This document shows, one piece after another, positions 34,142-42,723 of a stretch of DNA of 64,000 bases. The notes under the pieces are model-generated. The model saw nothing but the letters and a program-made list of their open reading frames with translations, was not told the origin of the DNA and did not search any database. The translations under genes were made by a program, and so were the position numbers. Position 1 is the first letter of the stretch. Every line of letters begins with the position of its first letter. Origin of the DNA: Treponema sp. Its GTDB lineage: Bacteria > Spirochaetota > Spirochaetia > Treponematales > Treponemataceae. The stretch spans positions 1 to 64,000 of the forward strand of contig JAFUDX010000014.1 of NCBI GenBank assembly GCA_017464425.1, in the 5' to 3' direction.

Positions 34142-35506
34142 GTGAAAGAATCTGTAACTGACATGACAAAAGGTCCTATTTTAAAACTGATTGTCCTGTA
34201 TTCGCTGCCACTTTTGGCGGGGAATTTGTTTCAGAATCTGTACAACACCGTTGACAGCCTTGTGGTGGGGAATTTTCTCGGAAAAAACTCACTTGCGGCC
34301 ATCGGTACAACAACTTCTCTGATTTTTTTGCTTGTCGGATTTTTTAACGGTCTTTCGACTGGTGGCACGATTGTCATTTCACAACTCTTTGGTGCAAAAG
34401 ACTATGAAAGGCTCAACCGTGCTGTTCATACCATGATTTGCGGAACATTTCTTCTCGGCGTTATGTTCTCTTTTCTTGGTATTTTGTACAGTCCGTTTCT
34501 GTTGCATGTAATGAATGTGCCAGAAGATGTGTACGAAGAAGCATATGCATACCTTTCGATTTATTTCTCAGGCATCGTGTTTCTTATGCTGTACAACATG
34601 GGAACGGGAATTTTGCGGGCGGTCGGGGATTCAAGGAATCCGCTGTACTACCTCATTATTTCTTCGCTGACAAATATTGTTTTGGACTTGTTTTTCGTGA
34701 TTGTCTTCAAAAGCGGAATCAAGGGAGTAGCTTTTGCGACGGTGCTTGCCCAAGCCTTGTCAAGCACGCTTGTCCTCAGAAAGCTATTTACGACCAAAAC
34801 ATATTATCAGATGAGCGTGAAGAAATTCTGCATCGACACGAAATGCCTTGCAAAGACGCTGATGTATGGGCTTCCGGGTGCGATTCAGATGACTATCACG
34901 GCATTCTCAAACATGTTTGCACAGCGATACATCAATCACTTCGGTGCGGACTGTATCGCAGGGCAGGCGATATTTCAAAAAATCGACTCTCTTGCGCTTC
35001 TTCCATTAATCACGCTCGGAGTCGGAATCACGACATATGCGAGCCAGAATTTTGGTGCCGGCAACATTGAGCGTGTCAAAAAAGGAAATGAATTTGCGGT
35101 CTGGCTTTCCGTTGCCATCACCGTAGTTATAGGAGGGACAATCGGTGTTTTTGCTCCTCATCTTGTGCGGCTTTTCAACACCAGCGAGGGAGTCATCAAA
35201 TACGGTGTCTTCTTTACGCGGGCGGCGAGTTCAGTCTGCATGATTCGGAGCATCAATGAAGTGTACACGGGAACACTTCGCGGCGTGGGAAATATACGAA
35301 TGCCCATGATTATTAAAATCGGCTCATTCGTTGTATTTCGCCAAGTCTTTCTTTTTGTGTCAACAAGAATAACGGATTCCTTCTTTCCTGTTGGAATTTC
35401 GTTCATTCTCGGTTGGATTCTTTGTAATGTGTGGATGGCAGTCTATTACTACTGGTACATGCACAAACATTACAGAGAAAATAAAACTTCTACATTCACA
35501 TTTTAA
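34142..35506 (+). CDS. MATE-family efflux transporter
   Basis: 454 residues from a GTG at 34142 that has GAGGAG six bases upstream; the frame extends 5' into the radical-SAM gene, but that is not used. About twelve membrane helices in two repeats, with the MATE stretch KLIVLYSLPLLAGNLFQNLYNTVDSLVVGNFLG and its second-half equivalent LPGAIQMTITAFSNMFAQRYINHFG. Na+ or H+ driven export. Being inside the operon it may expel a by-product, such as a toxic thiol or the desulfurated carbon remnant; this is inference. Confidence 0.88.
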   Translation: MKESVTDMTKGPILKLIVLYSLPLLAGNLFQNLYNTVDSLVVGNFLGKNSLAAIGTTTSLIFLLVGFFNGLSTGGTIVISQLFGAKDYERLNRAVHTMICGTFLLGVMFSFLGILYSPFLLHVMNVPEDVYEEAYAYLSIYFSGIVFLMLYNMGTGILRAVGDSRNPLYYLIISSLTNIVLDLFFVIVFKSGIKGVAFATVLAQALSSTLVLRKLFTTKTYYQMSVKKFCIDTKCLAKTLMYGLPGAIQMTITAFSNMFAQRYINHFGADCIAGQAIFQKIDSLALLPLITLGVGITTYASQNFGAGNIERVKKGNEFAVWLSVAITVVIGGTIGVFAPHLVRLFNTSEGVIKYGVFFTRAASSVCMIRSINEVYTGTLRGVGNIRMPMIIKIGSFVVFRQVFLFVSTRITDSFFPVGISFILGWILCNVWMAVYYYWYMHKHYRENKTSTFTF

Positions 35507-35520
35507 AACGAGGTATTACT

Positions 35521-36588
35521 ATGAAAAAGTTTCATCTAAAAAACAGTATGTCTATTTTGGCAGGAATTAGTGCTGCAGCTTTGCTCACGGCGATTTTGAG
35601 CGGGTGCAATGAAAAGAAAAACAACGCGGCTCTTTCAGAAGTCACTGATTTTTCTGGTCATATTGCGAGCGAAGTAAATGTCGGGTATGTCGATGTCACA
35701 GGAAGCGGCAAACTGACGGACACCATCGGACTTGCCCGCGACAAAGGATTTTTTAAAGAAGAATTTGATAAAATCGGTGTGAAAATCAACCTCATTCCGA
35801 TGACGGGGGCAGGGCCGGCAATCAATGAAGCACTCGCAAGCGGTGATCTTGACATCGGAACGCTCGGTGATGTTCCCGCCGTTCTTGGAAAAGCAAGCGG
35901 CATCGATACAAAAATCATTTCTTTCAGCGATTTTGCAGGCGGGGCTTCGCTCATTGCGGGAAAAGGAACGACTTACACATCCATTGCCGATTTAAAAGGA
36001 AAGCAAATCGCAACCCAGCGCGGAGCCTTCATGCACAGGACGCTCGCATATCTTCTTGAAGAAGCAGGACTCACATTCAAGGACATTGAATTCGTTCATG
36101 CGAATGCACAGACGGCTGCAGAAATGCTCGTCACGGGAAATGTCGACGCGGCGGTTGTCGGCGGAGTCACTCTTGCACGCCTTTATGAACAAGGATTCAA
36201 CATCGTTGCTGATTATCGCACAAGCTCGCAATACAGAAATGCGGGCGTTCAAATCGCACGGACGCAATACATAAAAGAAAATCCCGACATTATCAAAGCA
36301 TTTGAAGTCGCACTTGCCCGCGCTCGGCTCTATGCAAAAGAAAACAAAAACGCGCTTCTTGAACAATGGACTTCAACGGGCGAAAGTGCGTCATCGTACG
36401 AATATTTGTATCCAGGACACGACAATTACCCGCGCTTACGCTCTGCCCCAGACCTTATTGCGAATTACAACGATGTCCTCAAATTCCTGCTCGACAACGA
36501 TTTGATTCAGCAATCGAAAAAATTCAGCATTACTGACTGGATTGACGGGCGTTTTTACGAATATGCGCTCGCAGAAGTCGGTGAATAA
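35521..36588 (+). CDS. NitT/TauT-type ABC substrate-binding lipoprotein, divergent
   Basis: 355 residues with lipobox LSGC, so membrane-anchored like the copy next to the permease. Core: NVGYVDVTGSGKLTDTIGLA, FFKEEFDKIGV, ALASGDLDIGTLGDVPAV, DLKGKQIATQRGAFMHRTL, VTGNVDAAVVGG. It is the most divergent of the set and resembles SsuA-type sulfonate binding proteins. Two radical-SAM genes follow it. GAGG lies before the ATG. The ligand is unknown. Confidence 0.85.
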   Translation: MKKFHLKNSMSILAGISAAALLTAILSGCNEKKNNAALSEVTDFSGHIASEVNVGYVDVTGSGKLTDTIGLARDKGFFKEEFDKIGVKINLIPMTGAGPAINEALASGDLDIGTLGDVPAVLGKASGIDTKIISFSDFAGGASLIAGKGTTYTSIADLKGKQIATQRGAFMHRTLAYLLEEAGLTFKDIEFVHANAQTAAEMLVTGNVDAAVVGGVTLARLYEQGFNIVADYRTSSQYRNAGVQIARTQYIKENPDIIKAFEVALARARLYAKENKNALLEQWTSTGESASSYEYLYPGHDNYPRLRSAPDLIANYNDVLKFLLDNDLIQQSKKFSITDWIDGRFYEYALAEVGE

Positions 36589-36624
36589 GCACGCAAAATA
36601 AAAAAAGAGAAGAGGTATGAAAAA

Positions 36625-37818
36625 ATGGCAGATTTAAAACAAAAATTATATGAAGAGCTTGCGCTCAAATCAAAAGTAATTGTCGAAGGTGTCCGAGTAA
36701 ATCCAAAGATTTTTGAAAATCTCGGACTGGGAACTACGATTCAAGAACAAATTCACGGCCTTTTTGAAATGGACCACAAAGAGCATGTCGGCATCAAATT
36801 CCCATGCAGTTTTACATCTCCGTCTGGACTGAATTACGCCTTTACATGGGATCCTCGCTCAACAGTCTCAATCGATTACAAGGACGGCGTTTTTGTTCTG
36901 TTTGACGATGGAATTGAGAAATTCCCCGTTGAATTTACCCGTCGCCCTGAATATTACAAACTCAAAACATCTGACGGAACATGGATGAACCGTGTCGGAA
37001 ATCTCAATGTATCGGGAACAATCGGAATCGCCTATTCAAATGAATGTTCGCTCAAAGAAAAGGGATTGGACTGCCTTTTCTGCAATGCGAATGCAACCAA
37101 AAACACATATGCTGAAGCCGAAGGAATCAAATGGAAAACACCGCAGCAAATCGGTGAGACGGTAAAGGCGGCGTTTGAACTGGATGGCGCAAAACACATC
37201 AATATTACGGGCGGTTTTGTTCCTGAGCGGCGTGAAGTTGATTATTACCTTGATGTAGCAGATTCAATCAAAGAAAATCTTGGTGTGGAAGAATTCAACG
37301 GAACAGCCGTTATTGGCGCTCCACCTCAGTTTGATGTCATTGACAAGTACAAAGAGGCAGGTTTCAGAACGATTGCACTTCAACTTGAGATTTGGGACAG
37401 AAATATCTTTAAAACAATCTGTCCCGGCAAAGAACTTGAATGTGGCGGCCAGCAGCATTGGATTGATGCACTTGAATATGCGGTTGGAATTTTTGGGAAG
37501 GGCAGGGTACGCACGGGCTTTGTCTCAGGAATTGAGCCGAAAGAGCGCACGCTTGAAGGAGTTGAATATCTTGCAGGCAAAGGCATTTTGAGCCTTACAA
37601 ACGCATGGAATCCAAATCCAGGCTCAAAACTTGAAGGTCATCGTACGCCAAGCCCTGAATGGCACTTGGATTTGGCAAAAAAGACATATCAAATTTTTAA
37701 AAAAGCAGGTTTCACATACGAGCAGTATTATGACGCTTCGCCGAATGCCGATATGCTTGTTCACGATATTTTCAAAATCGAAAATGAACTTCTGCCTATC
37801 TTCAAAAAGGGAGCATAA
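36625..37818 (+). CDS. Radical-SAM-like protein with Cx8Cx2C motif
   Basis: 397 residues. Cluster motif in CSLKEKGLDCLFC (C-x8-C-x2-C), then ITGGFVPERREVDYYLD, GTAVIGAPPQFDVIDKYKEAGF and GSKLEGHRTPSPEW. Its GTAVIGAP stretch and tail are closer to the nifH-adjacent copy than to the 22-34 kb group. It shares a divergent lipoprotein binding protein with the next radical-SAM gene. GAGG precedes the ATG. Confidence 0.78.
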   Translation: MADLKQKLYEELALKSKVIVEGVRVNPKIFENLGLGTTIQEQIHGLFEMDHKEHVGIKFPCSFTSPSGLNYAFTWDPRSTVSIDYKDGVFVLFDDGIEKFPVEFTRRPEYYKLKTSDGTWMNRVGNLNVSGTIGIAYSNECSLKEKGLDCLFCNANATKNTYAEAEGIKWKTPQQIGETVKAAFELDGAKHINITGGFVPERREVDYYLDVADSIKENLGVEEFNGTAVIGAPPQFDVIDKYKEAGFRTIALQLEIWDRNIFKTICPGKELECGGQQHWIDALEYAVGIFGKGRVRTGFVSGIEPKERTLEGVEYLAGKGILSLTNAWNPNPGSKLEGHRTPSPEWHLDLAKKTYQIFKKAGFTYEQYYDASPNADMLVHDIFKIENELLPIFKKGA

Positions 37819-37821
37819 AAA

Positions 37822-38985
37822 ATGAGCAAAAAAGACGAATTGTACAAAGAACTGGAGCTTAAAATCAGAATTGAACAGGAAGGCGTAAATGTACTTCCAA
37901 AAGATTTTAAGAATCTCGCGCTTGGAACAGAATTTTTGGAACGGGTATACATCGACCCTGAAAAACTCACGAAATTCGTTCCGGGAACATTGCTTCCGGC
38001 CTATGTTTACACGCCGCATCACTTATCCATCGGGTTTCGCTGGGAAGGGAAATCTCCGTTCAGTGTTGAAGAAGAAGACGGACATTTCTTCCTCACGGAA
38101 AACAAAAGCCGTCTCTTTGAGCTGAGTTTTCCGAAACGCCCCAAATTCTACAATGAAAACACGGCAGATGGCGTTCCCATGCGCTGGATTGCAAATTTTA
38201 CTGAAAGCAAAACCGTTCGCGTTTCATACAGCAATCAATGTTCATTGCAGGATAAAGGCTTGGACTGTAAATTCTGTCATGGAGACCCCGCGCGAAACCA
38301 CAACGGACTTTCTGACCAAATGAAAAACCCGAAGCAAATCGGCGAAACATACAAACGGGCAATTGATTTGGACGGGGCAGTACATTTTCAGCTTACGGGG
38401 GGATTTTTGCCTGAACGCCGAGAAGTTGAATATTACCTCGACATTGCCGATGCCTTGCGCGAAGCGACAGGACTCGAAAATTTTCACGCAAATGCATGTG
38501 TCGGCTCACCACTCGACCTTTCTGTATTTGACAATTACAAAGAAGCGGGATTTGAGACAATCGCAAGCAATCTGGAAATTTGGGATGAAGGAATTTTCAA
38601 GGCAATCTGTCCAGGAAAATTCCAAGAATGTGGCGGCTGGAAGCACTGGGTCGAAGGCTTAGTCTATGCGGCAAAAGTCTTTGGGCACGGAAATGTTGGC
38701 AGCAATTTTGTCGCAGGCCTTGAACCGAAATCAAGTCTGCTTGCAGGCGTTCAGTATTTGGCAGAAAACGGTGTCGTTCCTTCAATCAGCTTGTTCAGAC
38801 CGATTCCCGGCTCTGATTTGTGGGGACATCGTTCCCCTGATGTAGAATGGCATTTGAATGTCGGCACGGAAATTTTCAAAATTCTTGATGCGAACAAATT
38901 CACATGGGATAACTTGTGGCATGTCACGCCAAGCGACGGCATGATTACGCAAGATATTTTCCGAATCGAAAAAGGACTCATTTAA
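37822..38985 (+). CDS. Radical-SAM-like protein with Cx8Cx2C motif
   Basis: 387 residues, the shortest copy. Cluster motif in CSLQDKGLDCKFC, followed by His where the others have Asn. Then LTGGFLPERREVEYYLD, NACVGSPLDLSVFDNYKEAGF and GSDLWGHRSPDVEW. It starts three bases after the previous radical-SAM gene; the two may form a heteromer or act in succession on the same imported compound. Its stop overlaps the next ATG (TAATG). GGAG precedes the start. Confidence 0.78.
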   Translation: MSKKDELYKELELKIRIEQEGVNVLPKDFKNLALGTEFLERVYIDPEKLTKFVPGTLLPAYVYTPHHLSIGFRWEGKSPFSVEEEDGHFFLTENKSRLFELSFPKRPKFYNENTADGVPMRWIANFTESKTVRVSYSNQCSLQDKGLDCKFCHGDPARNHNGLSDQMKNPKQIGETYKRAIDLDGAVHFQLTGGFLPERREVEYYLDIADALREATGLENFHANACVGSPLDLSVFDNYKEAGFETIASNLEIWDEGIFKAICPGKFQECGGWKHWVEGLVYAAKVFGHGNVGSNFVAGLEPKSSLLAGVQYLAENGVVPSISLFRPIPGSDLWGHRSPDVEWHLNVGTEIFKILDANKFTWDNLWHVTPSDGMITQDIFRIEKGLI

Positions 38986-39698
38986 TGGCAAAAAAATACT
39001 ACACCGCGGCGATTCTCGGTGCAATCGACATCGAAATCGCCTATATTCAGCAATATCTCGCCAATCGTGACGGCTGGGAGCAAACTGCTGAAAATGAATA
39101 TGTCAACGCCGAAAAGAATCTTAAAATCATCTCGTGGATTTTAGGGCCTGGCAAAGTGAATGCCGCTTACGGCACGGCTGACATCATCAACACATACGCT
39201 CCCGACATCATCATAAATGTGGGCGTGGCAGGCGGATTCGTAAAAAACGCAAAGAGGGGAGATGTCGCAATCGGCACGGATTATGTGCAGGTCGATTTTA
39301 TTCCGTTCTTTGACAAGAATCTTCCGCTTCTTGCGCCAAGTCCCGCATGGTTTGTGGATTCTGCCGAAAAAGAAGCAGAAAAACTTGCGGTGACGGCGAC
39401 AAAAGGCACGATTGCAACGGGTGATTTTTTCCTGCACGACTCAAAGCAAAAGGCTGAGATTGCGCAAAAATACAATCCCGTCGCGTTTGACATGGAATCA
39501 GGCGCGATTTCACAGGTTGCCTCGGCAAAAAACATCGATTTTATTTCGATTCGGACATTCTCGGATTTTGCGGACGACAATGCCCCGAACTTAATTTTTG
39601 AACGGAGAGAAGTAGCAACGGTTGACGGCGTGCGACAGGTGACAATTGAATACAGCCCCGTTGTCATCGCAATACATGCACTCGAAAATCGTTCCTGA
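38985..39698 (+). CDS. MTA/SAH nucleosidase-family protein
   Basis: 237 residues, PNP/UDP nucleoside phosphorylase superfamily, MTAN-like. ILGAIDIEIAYI at the N terminus, VGVAGGF, purine/ribose Glu in AFDMESGAI, and the catalytic Asp in RTFSDFAD. The C-terminal tail is somewhat longer than in Pfs. It would cleave methylthioadenosine, S-adenosylhomocysteine or 5'-deoxyadenosine, the last being the by-product of radical-SAM reactions, which makes sense as the final gene of an operon with four radical-SAM genes. The start at 38985 overlaps the upstream stop (TAATG). Confidence 0.85.
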   Translation: MAKKYYTAAILGAIDIEIAYIQQYLANRDGWEQTAENEYVNAEKNLKIISWILGPGKVNAAYGTADIINTYAPDIIINVGVAGGFVKNAKRGDVAIGTDYVQVDFIPFFDKNLPLLAPSPAWFVDSAEKEAEKLAVTATKGTIATGDFFLHDSKQKAEIAQKYNPVAFDMESGAISQVASAKNIDFISIRTFSDFADDNAPNLIFERREVATVDGVRQVTIEYSPVVIAIHALENRS

Positions 39699-39726
39699 AA
39701 GCACTCAGTTTTCTGAACTTTCAGGT

Positions 39727-39773
39727 GGTGAGCCAGTCAAGTCTATACCTCCTTAGGCTGGCTCACCTTTTTT
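39727..39773 (+). terminator. Terminator of the large radSAM/SBP operon
   Basis: GGTGAGCCAG paired with CTGGCTCACC (ten base pairs, 21-base loop), then six T. Confidence 0.9.
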
Positions 39774-39814
39774 ATTTTAAATGCAAAAAAATTCCAAAAT
39801 CTCTACAAAACATA

Positions 39815-39882
39815 TTGACTATTTCCTATTAAGTCACTAGGATATTCGACATATCACATTTTACCTACTAAACCAATAGGTA
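39815..39882 (+). promoter_or_regulatory. cysP operon promoter with two operator copies
   Basis: TTGACT (39815-39820), 17-base spacer, TAGGAT (39838-39843). One palindrome (TTCCTA-N9-TAGGAT, 39823-39843) lies over the spacer and -10; a second (TACCTA-N9-TAGGTA, 39862-39882) lies 18 bases further on. Confidence 0.75.
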
Positions 39883-39901
39883 ATAAAAAATGGAGGTCTA
39901 T

Positions 39902-40957
39902 ATGAAAAAGTCACTTTTTAAGATTGCGCTCGCTTCGGTTTTGGCAGTAAGCACATTCGGAGCGTTGTCTTGCAATAAAAAGACAGGCGAAGCTAACGGT
40001 TCTGGAGATAGGGCAGCCGCTCCCCAGAAAGTCACCATCACAAATGTTTCATACGATCCAACTCGTGAATTGTATGCGAACTACAACAAAATTTTTGCTT
40101 CTCACTGGAAGGAACTCTCAGGTCAGGATGTTGAAATCACACAGAGCCACGGCGGTTCAGGAAAGCAGGCTCTTGAAGTCGCAAACGGTCTTGAAGCCGA
40201 TGTCGTAACGCTCGCCCTTGAATACGATGTAAATGCAGTTCAGAACGCAGGTCTTATCCAAAAAGGCTGGGTTTCAGAATTCCCGTTGGATTCTTCTCCA
40301 TACACTTCTACAATCGTTTTCCTCGTTCGCAAAGGAAACCCGAAAAACATCCTCGACTGGGATGACCTCATCAAACCGGGAGTCGGCGTCATCACACCGA
40401 ATCCAAAAACATCTGGCGGCGCATGCTGGAACTATCTTGCGGCGTGGGCATTCGCTCAGAGAAAATTCAACAATGATGAAGAGCAGATCCGTGACTTCGT
40501 AAAGAAGATTTACGCAAATGTCTTGGTCTTGGACTCAGGCGCACGCGGGGCAACAAACTCATTCGTTCAGAACAAGCAGGGTGATGTTCTTCTCGCATGG
40601 GAAAACGAAGCATTCCTCTCAATCGCTGACTACCCGGATGACTATGAAATCATCACGCCGTCTTTGAGCATTTTGGCTCAGCCGTCAGTCGCAGTTGTTG
40701 ATGAAGTCGTTGACCGACGCGGAACTCGTGCAGTCGCTACCGAATACCTCAACTACTTGTATTCAGAAGAAGCACAGCGCGTTGCGGGAAAGAATTTCTA
40801 TCGCCCGTCAAATCCAAAAATCCTTGCTGAATTCTCGAATGTATTCGACTTGAACATCAACTTGGTCACAATCAATGATTTTGGTGGCTGGGATGCCGCT
40901 CACGAAAAGCATTTCTCAAATGGCGGTCTCTTCGACCAGATTTACGACAAAAAATAA
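39902..40957 (+). CDS. Sulfate/thiosulfate ABC transporter substrate-binding lipoprotein
   Basis: 351 residues from the ATG at 39902, six bases after GGAGG. Lipobox GALSC. Family core: VSYDPTRELYANYN, QSHGGSGKQALEVANGLEADVVTLALEYDV, NPKTSGGACWNYLAAWAFA, and KNFYRPSNPKIL. These are standard CysP/Sbp elements that bind sulfate or thiosulfate by main-chain contacts. First gene of cysPTWA under a doubly marked regulated promoter. Confidence 0.92.
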   Translation: MKKSLFKIALASVLAVSTFGALSCNKKTGEANGSGDRAAAPQKVTITNVSYDPTRELYANYNKIFASHWKELSGQDVEITQSHGGSGKQALEVANGLEADVVTLALEYDVNAVQNAGLIQKGWVSEFPLDSSPYTSTIVFLVRKGNPKNILDWDDLIKPGVGVITPNPKTSGGACWNYLAAWAFAQRKFNNDEEQIRDFVKKIYANVLVLDSGARGATNSFVQNKQGDVLLAWENEAFLSIADYPDDYEIITPSLSILAQPSVAVVDEVVDRRGTRAVATEYLNYLYSEEAQRVAGKNFYRPSNPKILAEFSNVFDLNINLVTINDFGGWDAAHEKHFSNGGLFDQIYDKK

Positions 40958-40960
40958 GAG

Positions 40961-40983
40961 ATTGTCGGGTCACGCCCGACAAT
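40961..40983. repeat. Intergenic hairpin between the binding-protein and cysT genes
   Basis: ATTGTCGGG and CCCGACAAT form a nine-base stem with loop TCACG. It resembles dispersed palindromes elsewhere in the window and may stabilise the upstream message so that binding protein exceeds permease. Confidence 0.6.
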
Positions 40984-41005
40984 GACATAAGTAAGGGAGC
41001 CTTGT

Positions 41006-41839
41006 ATGAGTAAAAAAGCTAAGAGAGTTATTCCAGGATTTGGAGTCTCAATGGGTGTCACGATAAGCATTTTAAGCCTTGTAGTGCTGATTCCGTTGGC
41101 ATCGTTGGTTGTTTACTCTGCAAGGCTCGGTCCTCGTGAATTTTTCACAGTAATTACGCGCGACAGAGTGCTTTCAAGCTTTTGGGTGAGTTTTATCACG
41201 GCTTTCGTCGCGTCCATTGTCAATGCGATTATGGGAACAATCATCGCATGGGTGCTCGTGCGCTACACCTTTCCCGGAAAACGCATTATGGACGGAATTA
41301 TTGAACTTCCGTTCGCACTTCCCACCGCCGTCGCAGGCATTTCACTCACATCGCTTATGGCGGATACGGGGTGGGTCGGTTCACTTTTTGCCAAATTCGG
41401 CATTAAAATCGCGTACACAAAGGCGGGCATTACGGTTGCGCTCATTTTTATCGGCATTCCGTTCGTTGTTCGTGCGGTGCAGCCCGTCCTTGAAAAACTC
41501 GACGCAACCTATGAAGAGGCGGCAAATGTGCTCGGCGCAAACAGGCGTACGATTTTCAGAAGGGTCATTTTGCCTGAACTTTTGCCCGCATTGCTCACAG
41601 GAGCGGGTCTTGCATTCGGTCGATGCTTGGGAGAATACGGAAGCGTCGTCTTCATCGCGGGAAACCAGCCGTTCAAAACGGAAATCGCCCCACTCATCAT
41701 TATGTCAGAATTACAAGAATACGATTATCCTGCCGCAACAAGCATTGCGCTCGTCATGCTCGTGTTCTCGTTCTTAATACTGTTCCTCGTCAATCTCATG
41801 CAGGCACGAAATTCCAAAATCTTGGGGGGAAAATCATGA
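41006..41839 (+). CDS. cysT: Sulfate ABC transporter permease CysT
   Basis: 277 residues with six membrane helices. Family-specific LPFALPTAVAGISLTSL, the conserved loop EEAANVLGANRRTIFRRVILPEL (shown in part) and FGRCLGEYGSVVFIAGN. Inner-membrane channel half for sulfate/thiosulfate with CysW. It overlaps cysW by ATGA. GGGAG precedes the ATG. Confidence 0.92.
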   Translation: MSKKAKRVIPGFGVSMGVTISILSLVVLIPLASLVVYSARLGPREFFTVITRDRVLSSFWVSFITAFVASIVNAIMGTIIAWVLVRYTFPGKRIMDGIIELPFALPTAVAGISLTSLMADTGWVGSLFAKFGIKIAYTKAGITVALIFIGIPFVVRAVQPVLEKLDATYEEAANVLGANRRTIFRRVILPELLPALLTGAGLAFGRCLGEYGSVVFIAGNQPFKTEIAPLIIMSELQEYDYPAATSIALVMLVFSFLILFLVNLMQARNSKILGGKS

Positions 41840-42723
41840 GCAAAGAGCCATTTTTTACGCCGAGCAAAAAAACGGCAATTCTAAAAGAAAAAGACCGAAT
41901 CCGAAAAGATTCTGGCGCAGTCAAATGGATTCTCATCGGAGTAAGCACGCTCTTTTTGTTCGTGCTTTTGATTCTCCCGCTCGTCACTGTCGTTGTCAAT
42001 TCGATTGCAAAAGGAATTTCATTCTATGCGAAGTCGATTTCTGACCCCTACGCCATCAAAGCGATGTGGCTCACGCTTGAAGCAACGCTTTTTTCGGTCG
42101 TCATCAACACGGTGTTCGGACTTTTCGCCGCATGGTCGGTCACGAAATTCCGCTTTCACGGCAAAAAAGTGCTGACCACACTGATTGATGTTCCCGTCAC
42201 TGTGTCGCCGATTATCGCAGGTCTCATTTTTATCTTGATTTTTGGTCGTCAGAGCGCGATTTTCCCGTTTTTGAAGTCGCACGGAATCCAAATCGTGTTC
42301 GCCGTTCCGGGAATTATCCTTGCCACCGTGTTCGTCACGTTCCCGTTCGTTTCGCGTGAACTCATTCCAGTGCTTGAAAGTCAGGGCACTGACGAAGAGG
42401 AAGCGGCGGCGTTGATGGGCGCAAAATGGCACACGATTTTTACGCGCGTCACATTCCCGCACATCAAATGGGCATTTTTGTACGGCGTGGTGCTCTGTAC
42501 GGCGCGTGCGATGGGTGAATTCGGTGCGGTTTCGGTGCTTTCGGGTCACTTGCGCGGAAAAACGAACACACTTCCGCTTCACATCGAGATTTTGTTCAAT
42601 GAATTTCAGTATGTGCCCGCCTTTGCAGTTTCGTCAATCCTCGTGATTCTCGCAATCATCGTGCTGATTCTGCGAAGCGTGCTCGAAAAACTAGGAAAGA
42701 AAGACGCGGAAGCGAATAGATAA
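41836..42723 (+). CDS. cysW: Sulfate ABC transporter permease CysW
   Basis: 295 residues from the ATG at 41836, overlapping the cysT stop. An N-terminal cytoplasmic stretch of about 30 charged residues precedes the first helix. Family-specific IDVPVTVSPIIAGLIFIL, the loop EEEAAALMGAKWHTIFTRV and ARAMGEFGAVSVLSGH, which identifies CysW over CysT. It pairs with CysT and CysA. Confidence 0.92.
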   Translation: MSKEPFFTPSKKTAILKEKDRIRKDSGAVKWILIGVSTLFLFVLLILPLVTVVVNSIAKGISFYAKSISDPYAIKAMWLTLEATLFSVVINTVFGLFAAWSVTKFRFHGKKVLTTLIDVPVTVSPIIAGLIFILIFGRQSAIFPFLKSHGIQIVFAVPGIILATVFVTFPFVSRELIPVLESQGTDEEEAAALMGAKWHTIFTRVTFPHIKWAFLYGVVLCTARAMGEFGAVSVLSGHLRGKTNTLPLHIEILFNEFQYVPAFAVSSILVILAIIVLILRSVLEKLGKKDAEANR

